This document shows, one piece after another, positions 18,187 to 27,188 of a DNA stretch of 56,697 bases. Made by a program: the position numbers and the translations under genes. The notes below the pieces were generated by a model. It did not search any database. It was not told the origin of the DNA and worked only from the letters and a program-made list of their open reading frames with translations. This DNA is from Labilithrix sp. GTDB taxonomy: Bacteria > Myxococcota_A > Polyangia > Polyangiales > Polyangiaceae. The first letter of the stretch is position 1, and each line of letters begins with the position of its first letter. The stretch lies in the NCBI GenBank assembly GCA_019637225.1, contig JAHBWC010000054.1, forward strand, positions 1-56,697. The letters are read 5' to 3'.

Positions 18187-21128
18187 GGGAGCTCCGGGTT
18201 CGGGTTCTTGATCCGCGCGAGGTACCGGACGCGCGGCTCGGTCGCGAGCTCGTCGAGCACGGCGTACGCCCGGTCGTCGCCGCGAAGGCGCGTCACCTCG
18301 GCGGCCGCGTCGGAGAGGTCGCCGAACACGATCGCGCGCGAGGGACAGGTCTGCTGGCACGCGGTCTCCGGCGGCTTCGTCGCGCGCCCCTGGCGCTCGC
18401 GGATGTCGTGCTCGCGAAGGCGCTGGACGCAGAACGTGCACTTTTCCATCACGCCGCGCTGGCGAACGGTGACGTCGGGGTTGTGCGCGAGCTCCCTCGT
18501 CGCGTCCTCGCCGCGGTGGAAGTCGAACCAGTTGAAGCGACGCACCTTGTACGGGCAGTTGTTCGAGCAGAACCGCGTCCCGACGCAGCGGTTGTAGACC
18601 ATCTCGTTCAGACCGTCGTCGGAGTGGACGGTGGCGTTGACCGGGCACACGTACTCGCACGGCGCCATCTCGCAGTGCTGGCAGAGCATCGGCTGGGGGG
18701 CGATCTCCGGCGCTTCCGGGGCGCCGACGAAGTAGGTGTCGATCCGCAGCCAGTGCATCGCGCGGCCGAGGAACACCGCGTCCGGACCCACCGTCGGCAC
18801 GTTGTTCTCTGCCTGGCACGCGACGACGCAAGCGCCGCAGCCCGTGCAGCGCGTGAGGTCGATCGCCATTCCCCACTGGTGGGTGCCGGCGCGCGGGCTC
18901 TTGTCGTAGAGCGTGAGGCGGCGCTTCGTCGTGGCGGCGTCGTGTCGCGCGCCGGCGCGGCGATGCTCCTCGAGCGTCGCGTGGTGGAGGATGTCTTCGT
19001 CACGTCCCTCGAGGTGGTGGTGTCTCTGCGTGAGCGCGAGATCGTGGCGCCTGCCGGTCTTGTGGAGATCGACGCTGATCGGCGAGAGGGCCGTGCCGGC
19101 CGCAAGCGCGAACGCGTTGGCGCCGCGCCCGTGCGCGAGCGTCGCGCCGCGCGAGCGACCCCACCCGAGCGTGAGGCCGATCGTGTCGGTGGCCTGACCG
19201 GGCACGACGAGCGCGGGCGCGTTCACGATCTCGCCCGAGGCCCGGAGCTCGAGCTCGTCGCCGGTCTCGATTCCGAGCATGTCGGCGGTCTCGGTCGAGA
19301 GCGTCGCCGCGTTCGTCCACGTGAGGTTCGTGACGGGGGCGGGGAGCTCGAGCAGCCAGGCGTTCGACGCGAACCGACCGTCGTAGACGCGCGGGTCGGG
19401 TCGGATGACGAGCTCGATCGCCGGCGGAGGCGCCGGGGCGGTGCGGGCGAGGCGCTTGGCGAGCCCGGCCCAATCCACGCGCGCCTCGATCGGATCGATC
19501 GCGGTGCCCTCGACGATCCCGAGCTTGAGCGCGCGTCGCCAGCGCTGCTCGAAGTCCCTGGTGGCGCCGGGCGGGAGGTCGTCGTGGAAGTGAGCGCGGA
19601 CGAGATCGTAGGGGGTCTTCCTGGCGATCATGCCGCGCGCGCGGTCGGCGCCGGAGAAGAGCGAGAGCACCTCGAGCGCCGTCCGCCCGCCGAACAGCGG
19701 GTCGATGAGCGGCTGGACGATCGACGTGGTCCCGTCGAAGGCGCGTGTGTCGCCCCACGACTCGAGCGCGTGCGCCTCGGGGATCATGAACGTGCACCGG
19801 GCGGAGGTCTCGTCCTCGTGCAGGCCGAGGTACGCGGTCTGACGGGCCCGGCCGAGCAGCTCGGTGAAGGCCTGGTCGGCGGGCGAGGCGTACGTCACGT
19901 TCGTCCCGCAGATGACGAGCGTGTCGACCGCGCCCGCGTCGAGCGCGCTCGCGAGCATGGCGGTGTCGTGCGCCATGTCGCCGGCGGCGACGATCGGCGA
20001 GGGAGCGAGCGTCACCGTCGCGCCGAGGTTGTCGAGGGCGGCGTTGATCGCGTGCGCGAGCGCGTGGACCTCCGGCGGCTGGGCGTGGCCGGCGATGACG
20101 ACGGAGCGGCCGCGGTGCGCGGCGAGGTCCCGCGCGGCCGCTTCGATGAAGGCGCGATGCGGTTCGGCCGGCGCGGCCAGCGCCGCCGGCACGCCGGCGG
20201 GGAGATTCGGCAGGCCGACCGCGCTCGCGAGCGCTGCCGCGATCGCGAGGACCTCGCCTGCGCGCACGCGGAGCCGGTGGTCGGCCGCCGCGCCGGTCAC
20301 GGTGTAGAGCGCTTCGACCGAGTAGAGGCGAATCATCGCGTCGAGCGTGCTCCGCCGATCGGCGAACGCGCGGGCGAGCCTGAGGCGCGCGGGACCGGTG
20401 GTGAGGAAGTCGGCGTCGAGCGCCACGACGACGTCGGCGCGCTCGAGCGCGAGCCTCGGCTCGAGGACTCGCCCGAACGCGATGAGCGCGCCTTCCCACT
20501 GGTTCTGCGGCATCAACGGCGAGTGGAAGGAGACGACGGCGCGAGGGAGGCGCGCTCGCACGTCGGCGAGGACCGCGGCGATCGCCGGCGACGACGTCGG
20601 CTCGAGCAGGAAGTGGAGCCCGTCGCCGGCGGCCGAGGTCCACGTGCCTTCCGTCAGCGCTTCCTCGAGCCGTGACCAGGCCACGACCGAGCCCCGCTCC
20701 GTCACGGCGCGCGCCCGTGTCGGATCGTAGAGCGAGAGCACCGAGGCCTGCTCGAAGGCGCCCGCCGCGCCGAGGCTCGCGGGGTGCCGCGGGTTGCCCT
20801 CGACCTTCGTGGGGCGCCCCTCGTGGCTCTCGACGAGGAGGCCGAGCGCGTAGCCTTCGAGGGTCGAGGCCGTCGCGTAGAAGCGGGGAACGCCGGGCGT
20901 GACCTCGGGCGGCTGGACGACGTAGGGAATGATCTCGTCTCTCGGCGCGCGCGTGCACGCGCCGAGGCCCGCGAGCGCGATCGCCGCGCCCATCCGCGCG
21001 ATGAAGTCGCGGCGCGCGATCGGATCGCGCGCGTCTTCGAGCGCGACCGCCAGGTCCGCCGCGCGCCGGCTGCGGGGATCGTCCTCGTCCGGAGGCGAAG
21101 GCGCCGCGAGGTGGTCCTTGGCCGTCAT
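18183..21128 (-). CDS. actB: alternative complex III iron-sulfur subunit ActB
   Basis: A 981-residue periplasmic fusion of a molybdopterin-oxidoreductase-like domain (no sign that it binds the cofactor) and a C-terminal four-cluster ferredoxin domain. The N-terminus carries a Tat-type signal, RRDFIARMGAAIALAG, ending in a lipobox-like LGAC (Cys about 58). Fe-S cysteines are visible in CTGCGACVVACQAENN, CQHCEMAPCEYVCPVNA, CVGTRFCSNNCPYKVR, CTFCVQR and ACQQTCPSRAI. The phrase RFNWFDF is typical of ActB. It receives electrons from ActC and passes them toward ActA/ActE. The ATG at 21128 overlaps the actA stop, and its stop overlaps the actC GTG. Confidence 0.95.
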
Positions 21129-21808
21129 CGGTGGCACCCGGAGCACTCGACGATCGACCGGACGCCGAGGCTCGCGCGGAGCTCCCGTCCGAGCTCCTCC
21201 TGGGGCCGATCCGGCGTCCATTCCATGTCGGTGACCTTGTCGAGCGGCCGGAGGTGCTCCTCCGGCGCTCGGTGGCACTCGAGGCACCACCGCATCGTCA
21301 GCGGCCGGGCCTGGTAGACCTGCCCCATCCGGTCGATCCGCCCATGACAGGTCACGCACCCGACGCCCTTGTTCACGTGTGCGGAGTGGTCGAAGAACAC
21401 GAAGTCGGGCAGCGCGTTCACGCGCTTCCAGCGGATCGGCTCGTTCGCGAAGTAGCTGCGTCGCACCTCGGCGAGCTCGGGGCTCGTGGTCCAGATCTGC
21501 GAGTGGCAGTTCACGCAGACGGAGGTCGCGGGGATCCCGGCCTTCGAGGAGCGCGCCGCCCCGCCGTGACAGTACTCGCACGTGATCCCGTCGTCGCGGA
21601 CGTGGTGGCGGTGATCGAATTTGATCGGCTGGTCCGGAGGCTCGCCCTGTCCCGTCGCGTAGGGTGTGCGGGCCCACGCGATCAGCGCGGCGGGCGTGCC
21701 TACGATCGCAGCGGCCGCGCCGCCGATCGCGAGCCAGTAGATCTGGTTGGCGTAGGCAGGGAAGAGGTTCACGCGGAGGTCCGCGGCGCCGTGCATCCGG
21801 CGAGCCAC
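21125..21808 (-). CDS. actA: alternative complex III pentahaem cytochrome c subunit ActA
   Basis: A 227-residue multihaem cytochrome anchored by one N-terminal helix (YWLAIGGAAAAIVGTPAALI; about residues 24-45). Five CxxCH motifs are visible: CEYCH (77), CVNCH (98), CVTCH (151), CLECH (175) and CSGCH (222). That is the number expected for ActA. Distal His ligands are abundant, for example FDHRHHV and FDHSAHV. The start may be GTG 21808 or ATG 21796. It is the first gene of the ACIII-oxidase operon, and the 198 bp upstream must contain the operon promoter. Confidence 0.93.
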   Translation of the reverse strand: MARRMHGAADLRVNLFPAYANQIYWLAIGGAAAAIVGTPAALIAWARTPYATGQGEPPDQPIKFDHRHHVRDDGITCEYCHGGAARSSKAGIPATSVCVNCHSQIWTTSPELAEVRRSYFANEPIRWKRVNALPDFVFFDHSAHVNKGVGCVTCHGRIDRMGQVYQARPLTMRWCLECHRAPEEHLRPLDKVTDMEWTPDRPQEELGRELRASLGVRSIVECSGCHR

Positions 21809-21877
21809 GACACGGCCGCGGAACCCCGCGATCGACGTCGCCGCGACGGACGCGGGTGTAGCGACTCGACCCGGTGC

Positions 21878-21891
21878 GTGCGCGGGCGCAC
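21878..21891. promoter_or_regulatory. palindrome in the probable ACIII operon promoter region
   Basis: GTGCGC-GG-GCGCAC, perfect 6-bp arms around a GG centre, 70 bases upstream of the actA start in the only non-coding gap that can hold the promoter of the respiratory operon. In DNA this GC-rich such a palindrome can occur by chance, so calling it an operator is tentative. Confidence 0.25.
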
Positions 21892-22006
21892 ACGCGGCCG
21901 CCAGACGCCGCGCCGCGCGCGCGTCCGGACGTCGCGGTGTGGCGCGGCGCGCGGGGTTCTTCGCCCGCGTCGGATGCGGCGTCTCGCGCAGCGACGTCGG
22001 CGCGGA

Positions 22007-23797
22007 TCAGGTGGCGCTTCGATGCGGCGCCGCGGCCTGCTCGTGCTGCCCCAGCGTCGACGCGGAGTTGATCACGGCGACGTGCGAGAAGGCCTGGGGG
22101 AAGTTGCCGACGAGCCGCTTCCGGTCGAGGTCGTACTCCTCCGACAGGAGCCCGACGTCGTTGGCCACGCCGAGGACGCGCTCGAACATGGCCCGAGCCT
22201 CGTCGCGCCGGCCCGTCAGCGCGAGCGCGTCGACGAGCCAGAACGAGCACGCGATGAACGCGCCCTCGCGTCCGGGCAGCCCGTCGACGTTGTCCTCCTC
22301 GTGCGTCGTGTAGCGGAGCACGAAGCCGTCGCGGATGAGCTCCCGCTCGACGGCGGCGATCGTACCGACGATGCGCGGATCGTCGGGCGGCAAGAAGCCG
22401 AGGACCGGCAGGAGGAGCAAGCTCGCGTCGATCGCCTTCACGCCGTAGCTCTGCGTGAAGCTCCCGATCGACGCGTCGTACCCCTTCCGGCAGACGTCGT
22501 CGTGGATCTCGGCGCGGACCTTGCGCCACCGATCGACCGGCCCCTCGAGCCCGTGTTGCTCGACGGCCTTCACGAGCCGATCGAGCCCGACCCAGGCCAT
22601 CACCTTCGAGTGGACGAAATGACGGCGAGGGCTGCGCACCTCCCAGAGCCCGTGATCGGGCTCCGTCCATCGCGACTCGAGCCAGTCGCCGATCGCCCGC
22701 TGCACCGCCCAGGCGGTGCGGTCGCTCCTGAGGCCCATGCGACGGCTCTGGTGGAGCGTGTCGAGCACCTCGCCGTAGACGTCGAGCTGGAGCTGGCGAG
22801 ACGCGCGGTTGCCGACGCGGACCGGCGCCGAGCGTTCGTAGCCGGGGAGCCAGCCGAGCGGGAGCTCGTCGAGGCGACGCTCGCCGGCCGGCCCGTAGAC
22901 CGTCTGGAGCTTGCCGGGATCGCCAGCGACGGCGCGGAGGAGCCAGTCGCGCCACGCGGCGGCTTCTTCGGTGTATCCTGCATGCATGAGGGCGTAGAGG
23001 GCGAACGTCGCGTCGCGGAGCCAGCAGTAGCGGTAGTCCCAGTTGCGCGGTCCGCCGATCTGCTCCGGGAGCGAGGTCGTCCCCGCCGCGACGATCCCGC
23101 CGGTCGGCGCGTACGTCAGCGCCTTGAGCGTCACGAGCGAGCGGACGACGGGCTCCCGGTACGGGCCGCGCACGCGGTGCCGGATCGCCCACGAGTGCCA
23201 CCAGCTCCTGGTCTCGTCGACGGCGTGGAGCGCGTCGACCGGCGGGGGCGGCGGCTCGTGCGAAGGGTGCCACGTGAGGACGAACGGCACGCGATCGCCG
23301 GCGCGGACGGTGAACTCCGCGACCGTCTTCATGCCCTCGCCGTGCGTCTTGACGGGCGTCGCCAGGACGAGCGCGTCGGGGCCTGCGATCGCGAGGAGGC
23401 GACCGTCGAGCTTCCTGACCCACGGCACCACGTTGCCGTAGTCGAAGCGGATCACGAGCTCGAGGCGCATCCGGACCGCCCCGGAGACGCCCTCGACGAC
23501 GCGCACGACGTCGGGGTGGTTGCCGCGGATCGGCATCGCGTCGACGACGCGTGCGGTGCCGTCGCTCGTGTGAAACTCGGTCTCGAGGACCAGCGAGTCG
23601 CCGCGATAGCGCCGCTCGACGCGCGACGGCCCCACCGGGTGGAGAGCGAAGCGTCCGTGGTCCGGGGTCCCAAGCAGTGCGGCGAAGCACGCGCCCGAGT
23701 CGAAGCGCGGAAGACAGAGCCAGTCGATCGAGCCGTCTCGCCCGACGAGCGCGACCGACTGGGTGTCGCCGATGACCGCGTAGTCTTCGATGTTCAC
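22007..23797 (-). CDS. glycoside hydrolase family 15 (glucoamylase/trehalase-like)
   Basis: A 596-residue intracellular GH15 enzyme, expected to release glucose from alpha-glucans or trehalose. The N-terminal beta-sandwich begins IEDYAVIGDTQSVALVG and SIDWLCLPRFDSGACFA, both family hallmarks. The (alpha/alpha)6 barrel contains NWDYRYCWLRDATF, WEVRSPRRHFVHSKVMAWV and the C-terminal LLSEEYD plus GNFPQAFSHVAVINSA, which holds the catalytic base region. No signal peptide. The start is GTG 23797 (GTGAACATC), with AGCAGG about 9 bases upstream. Substrate choice between glucan and trehalose cannot be decided here; some actinobacterial homologues are trehalases. Confidence 0.92.
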   Translation of the reverse strand: MNIEDYAVIGDTQSVALVGRDGSIDWLCLPRFDSGACFAALLGTPDHGRFALHPVGPSRVERRYRGDSLVLETEFHTSDGTARVVDAMPIRGNHPDVVRVVEGVSGAVRMRLELVIRFDYGNVVPWVRKLDGRLLAIAGPDALVLATPVKTHGEGMKTVAEFTVRAGDRVPFVLTWHPSHEPPPPPVDALHAVDETRSWWHSWAIRHRVRGPYREPVVRSLVTLKALTYAPTGGIVAAGTTSLPEQIGGPRNWDYRYCWLRDATFALYALMHAGYTEEAAAWRDWLLRAVAGDPGKLQTVYGPAGERRLDELPLGWLPGYERSAPVRVGNRASRQLQLDVYGEVLDTLHQSRRMGLRSDRTAWAVQRAIGDWLESRWTEPDHGLWEVRSPRRHFVHSKVMAWVGLDRLVKAVEQHGLEGPVDRWRKVRAEIHDDVCRKGYDASIGSFTQSYGVKAIDASLLLLPVLGFLPPDDPRIVGTIAAVERELIRDGFVLRYTTHEEDNVDGLPGREGAFIACSFWLVDALALTGRRDEARAMFERVLGVANDVGLLSEEYDLDRKRLVGNFPQAFSHVAVINSASTLGQHEQAAAPHRSAT

Positions 23798-23979
23798 GAT
23801 CGCGCCTGCTCGACCCTCCGCTCGAGCTCGCGCCCGGAGCGCACGGAGATGGCCGGTAGGGCGGCTCGAGCAAGGACCGGGCCCGTGAGGGCATCGTGGG
23901 CGGACCGGTACGCGCGCGACGGCACCGCGATTGCTCGTGTGCGGGCGCTCGCATCGGACGGCAGAGCAGGAGGGAAGAG

Positions 23980-24228
23980 ATGGCGAAGCTGGACGTTGAA
24001 GCGGTCGACCTCGGGAAGCTCGTCGACGTCGTGCATCGAACCACCGAGGCTCCGCTCGCCGGCGCCCTCGTGGGCCGCTCGCTCCTGCGGGACATCGTCG
24101 CGACCCACCTCGAATGCTCGATGCTCGAGGCCGAGGAGCTCGTCGACACGATGGTCTCGCGCGGCTTCGCGCGGCTCGAGCGCGATCCCGAGGGCCGTGA
24201 GGTGTGGAGGCTCGGCCGAGAGGCGTGA
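23980..24228 (+). CDS. small conserved-looking hypothetical protein upstream of mlaE
   Basis: An 82-residue protein starting MAKLDVEAVDLGKLVDV, with a strong ribosome site (AGGAGGGAAG) just before ATG 23980. An in-frame upstream start at 23896 lacks one. The sequence is a compact alpha-rich domain with LLRDIVATHLECSMLEAEEL and a C-terminal beta-like FARLERDPEGREVWRL, which resembles a small winged-helix fold. There is no membrane segment. It precedes mlaE by 91 bp in the same direction and is divergent from the GH15 gene. Function unknown; a regulatory role is only a guess from the fold impression. Confidence 0.7.
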   Translation: MAKLDVEAVDLGKLVDVVHRTTEAPLAGALVGRSLLRDIVATHLECSMLEAEELVDTMVSRGFARLERDPEGREVWRLGREA

Positions 24229-24319
24229 GTCCGCACCACGCGGGCGTGAACCTTGCGACGCGCATGCGTCCCATGCGACCGCGAGCGGAACGGCGCGTCG
24301 TCCTTGTTGGAAGCCGGCG

Positions 24320-25483
24320 ATGACGACGGTGGCCGCGCCCCACGCCGGAGCGGGCTCGAGCGATCGCGCCGAGCCCGCGACCTTCACGATCGAGCGATCG
24401 CCGGGCGCCGTGCGGCTCTCGGGGACGTTTCGCACGACCGAGGCGGCGCGCGCCTGGCAGGAGCTCCACGCCGCGGTCGCATCGGCAGGGAGCGGTGAGC
24501 TCGTGCTCGACCTCTCGGACGTGAAGCGGATGGACGGGGGCGTGATCGCCCTCGTCGTCGCCGCGCGCGCCGAGCTCGCGACCCAGGGCGTGACCGCGCG
24601 GATCGTCTCGACGCCGGAGCACCTGCGGCCCCTCTTCGAGCTCTATCGTGGGATGGAGCGCCCCGCCGAGCGCGTGCGTCGCCCGTCGCTAGGCGGCCTC
24701 GAGACGGTCGGTGACGCCGCCCTCCGATGGGCGTCCGAGCTCCGCGACGCGGTCCACTTCTTCTCCGCGGTCGCCGCCGCGTTCGTCCGCGTCGTCCGGC
24801 GGCCGCGGAGCGCGCACCTGAAGGAGCTCCCCTGGCTGGTCGAGCGCGCGGGGTTCGACGCGCTTCCGATCGTGGTCCTCATCTCGCTCCTCGTCGGCTT
24901 CGTCATGGGCTACCAGTCCGCCCGACAGCTCGAGCGCTTCGGCGCCAACGTGTACGTCGCCGACCTCGTCGGGATCTCGATCACGCGAGAGCTGGCGCCG
25001 CTGATGACGGCGATCATCGTCGTCGGTCGCTCGGGCGCCGGCTTCGCCGCCGAGATCGGCACGATGAAGGTGAGCGACGAGATCGACGCGTTGCGCGTGA
25101 TGGGGCTCCAGCCGATCGCCAGGCTGGTCATTCCGCGCCTCGTCGCGCTGGCGCTCGTCCTCCCGGTGCTCGCGCTCGTCTCCGACGTCGTCGGGATCGC
25201 GGGTGGACTCTTCGTCGCGGTGGTGAGCCTCGACGTGACCGCGCACGCCTACCTCCTCGAGACGCGGCGCGCGCTCGTCGGCTGGGACGTGTGGCAGGGG
25301 CTCATCAAGAGCGCGCCGTTCGGGGTGACCATCGCGCTCATCGCGTGCCAGCAGGGCTTCGCGGCGTCGGGCGGCGCCGAGAGCGTCGGGCGGCGGACGA
25401 CGACCACGGTCGTCAGCTGCCTCTTCACGCTCGTCCTCCTCGACGCCGCGTTCACCTTCACCCTGCGGATGCTCGGCAAATGA
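24320..25483 (+). CDS. mlaE: MlaE-type lipid ABC permease with N-terminal STAS (MlaB-like) domain
   Basis: A 387-residue permease of the MCE/Mla phospholipid transport system. Residues about 20-110 form a STAS domain (FTIERSPGAVRLSG, LVLDLSDVKRMDGGV), equivalent to the separate MlaB of E. coli. From about residue 150 the MlaE domain follows, with LPIVVLISLLVGFVMGYQ, the conserved ITRELAPLMTAIIVVGRSG and GFAAEIGTMKVSDEIDALR. Its last codon region overlaps the mlaF start (ATGA). Such MlaB-MlaE fusions are known in several phyla. The complex sits in the inner membrane and moves lipids between membranes. Confidence 0.92.
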   Translation: MTTVAAPHAGAGSSDRAEPATFTIERSPGAVRLSGTFRTTEAARAWQELHAAVASAGSGELVLDLSDVKRMDGGVIALVVAARAELATQGVTARIVSTPEHLRPLFELYRGMERPAERVRRPSLGGLETVGDAALRWASELRDAVHFFSAVAAAFVRVVRRPRSAHLKELPWLVERAGFDALPIVVLISLLVGFVMGYQSARQLERFGANVYVADLVGISITRELAPLMTAIIVVGRSGAGFAAEIGTMKVSDEIDALRVMGLQPIARLVIPRLVALALVLPVLALVSDVVGIAGGLFVAVVSLDVTAHAYLLETRRALVGWDVWQGLIKSAPFGVTIALIACQQGFAASGGAESVGRRTTTTVVSCLFTLVLLDAAFTFTLRMLGK

Positions 25484-26244
25484 GCGCGGCCGCGCGAGAG
25501 CTGGGTGAGGGTCGCGAGCGGCTCCTCGAGGTGCGCGGGCTCACGATCGGATGGGGGAGCAAGGTGCTCCAGACGGACCTGACGTTCTCCGTCGACCGCG
25601 GCGAGGTCTTCGCGATCCTCGGCCGGAGCGGCGCGGGCAAGTCGACGCTGCTCCGCTTCCTGGTCGGCCTCGAAGAGCCGACCGCCGGACACGTCGAGAT
25701 CGCCGGCCACGGGCCCGTCGACCTGACCGCCGGCCTGCCGCCGTTCGGCGTCATGTTCCAGGCCGGCGCGCTCTTCGGCTCGATGACCGTCGGCGAGAAC
25801 GTCGGGCTCGCCCTCGACGAATGGACGGATCTGCCGCCGGTGGCGACGGCCGCGATCGCCCGGACCAAGCTCGCGCTCGTCGGCCTCGAGGGGGCTTTCG
25901 ACAAGCTCCCGTCCGAGCTCTCCGGCGGCATGATCAAGCGGGCGGCGATCGCCCGCGCGCTCGCCCTCGATCCCGAGCTCGTCTTCCTGGACGAGCCGTC
26001 GGCCGGCCTCGACCCGATCACCGCGAGGGAGATCGACGGCCTCATTCGCGCGCTCAACGAGGGGCTCGGTCTCACGTGTGTCGTCGTCACGCACGAGCTC
26101 GAGAGCGTCTTCGCGGTGGCCGACCGGTGCATCGTCCTCGGCGACCACGGCGGAGGGATCGTGGCGGAGGGCGACCCGCGCGAGCTGCGCGAGAGCACCG
26201 ACCCGCGCGTGCGCGAGTTCTTCAACCGGCGGCCCCGGAGCTGA
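25480..26244 (+). CDS. mlaF: MlaF-type lipid ABC transporter ATPase
   Basis: ATPase of the Mla system (254 residues). Walker A GRSGAGKST, Q-loop FGVMFQAGALF, signature LSGGMIKRAAIARAL (the LSGGM form is typical of MlaF), Walker B ELVFLDEPSAGLDP and H-loop VVVTHEL are all present. MFQAGALFGSMTV is a family hallmark. The ATG overlaps the mlaE stop. The C-terminus ends VREFFNRRPRS, matching the usual V.QF..G ending that contacts the neighbouring subunit. Confidence 0.94.
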   Translation: MSAAARELGEGRERLLEVRGLTIGWGSKVLQTDLTFSVDRGEVFAILGRSGAGKSTLLRFLVGLEEPTAGHVEIAGHGPVDLTAGLPPFGVMFQAGALFGSMTVGENVGLALDEWTDLPPVATAAIARTKLALVGLEGAFDKLPSELSGGMIKRAAIARALALDPELVFLDEPSAGLDPITAREIDGLIRALNEGLGLTCVVVTHELESVFAVADRCIVLGDHGGGIVAEGDPRELRESTDPRVREFFNRRPRS

Positions 26245-26246
26245 CG

Positions 26247-27176
26247 ATGGCGACCACCGCGAGCCGCTTCAAGGTCGGGCTCTTCATCGTCGTCGGGCTC
26301 GTCGCGCTCGTGGCGATCGCGATCGCCCTTGGCATGCACCTCTTCCGGAAGAACACGGCCGAGTTCCGGACCTACTTCGACGAGTCGGTGCAGGGCCTCG
26401 ACGTCGGCGCGCCCGTGAAGTTCCGAGGCGTCACGGTGGGGGTGGTGAGCGCGATCGACATCGCGCCCGACCGCCGGCACATCGAGGTGGTCGAGGACCT
26501 CGAGGTCGACGAGCTCCGCCGCCTCGGCTTCCTCGGCGGGGGTGAAAAACCGCCCGGCGAGCTGCGCGCGCAGATCTCGCCCGTCGGGATCACGGGGGTG
26601 AAGTACCTCGCGCTCGACTTCTTCGACCCACGGACGACGCTGCCGCCCGAGCTCCCCTTCAAGCCGCCGGCCAACTACATCCCGGCCGCGCCGAGCGTGG
26701 TCAAGAGCCTCGAGGACGCCGCGATGCGCGCGATCGAGCGGCTCCCGGCCATCACCGACGCCGTGGTGGCGGCGATGTCGCGCCTCGATCGGATGATGGC
26801 CGCGCTCGAGAAGGACGAGGTCGCCGAGAAGGCCGCGTCGGCGCTGGCGCGCGCCGATCGCGTCCTCGCGGGGCTCGAGCGCGCGGGCATCCCGGCGCGC
26901 TCCGCGCGGATGCTCGACGATCTCCACGACGCGGCGCTCCGCGTGAACGCCCTGCTCGATCGCCTCGACGGTGACGGCGGCCTCGTCGCGTCGGCGAGCC
27001 GCGCCGCGGAGGCCGTCTCCGACGTCGGCCGGAGCACCAAGCGAACCTCGCGCGAGCTCGAGACGACGATGCGCGGGATCCGCGAGGCCGCCGAGGCGGT
27101 CACCGAGCTCGCCGAGGCGCTCGAGCGCGACCCCGACATGCTCCTGAAGGGACGCGCCAAGGCGAAGACGCCCTGA
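26247..27176 (+). CDS. mlaD: MlaD-type MCE-domain lipid-binding protein
   Basis: A 309-residue inner-membrane-anchored periplasmic protein. One N-terminal helix (FKVGLFIVVGLVALVAIAIA) is followed by the MCE domain, with YFDESVQGLDVGAPVKFRG, VTVGVVSAI and ISPVGITGVKYLAL. After about residue 155 there is a long alpha-helical tail rich in Ala, Arg and Glu (for example LARADRVLAGLERAG), consistent with a coiled or tunnel-forming extension as in longer MCE proteins. It lies 2 bases after the mlaF stop. No MlaA or MlaC gene is seen in the window. Confidence 0.9.
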   Translation: MATTASRFKVGLFIVVGLVALVAIAIALGMHLFRKNTAEFRTYFDESVQGLDVGAPVKFRGVTVGVVSAIDIAPDRRHIEVVEDLEVDELRRLGFLGGGEKPPGELRAQISPVGITGVKYLALDFFDPRTTLPPELPFKPPANYIPAAPSVVKSLEDAAMRAIERLPAITDAVVAAMSRLDRMMAALEKDEVAEKAASALARADRVLAGLERAGIPARSARMLDDLHDAALRVNALLDRLDGDGGLVASASRAAEAVSDVGRSTKRTSRELETTMRGIREAAEAVTELAEALERDPDMLLKGRAKAKTP

Positions 27177-27188
27177 CGCGTCGACGCG

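Noticed and set aside
21131..24319. Plus-strand open frame running into mlaE from far upstream
   Set aside because: The upstream part is antisense to actA and GH15; mlaE itself starts at 24320.
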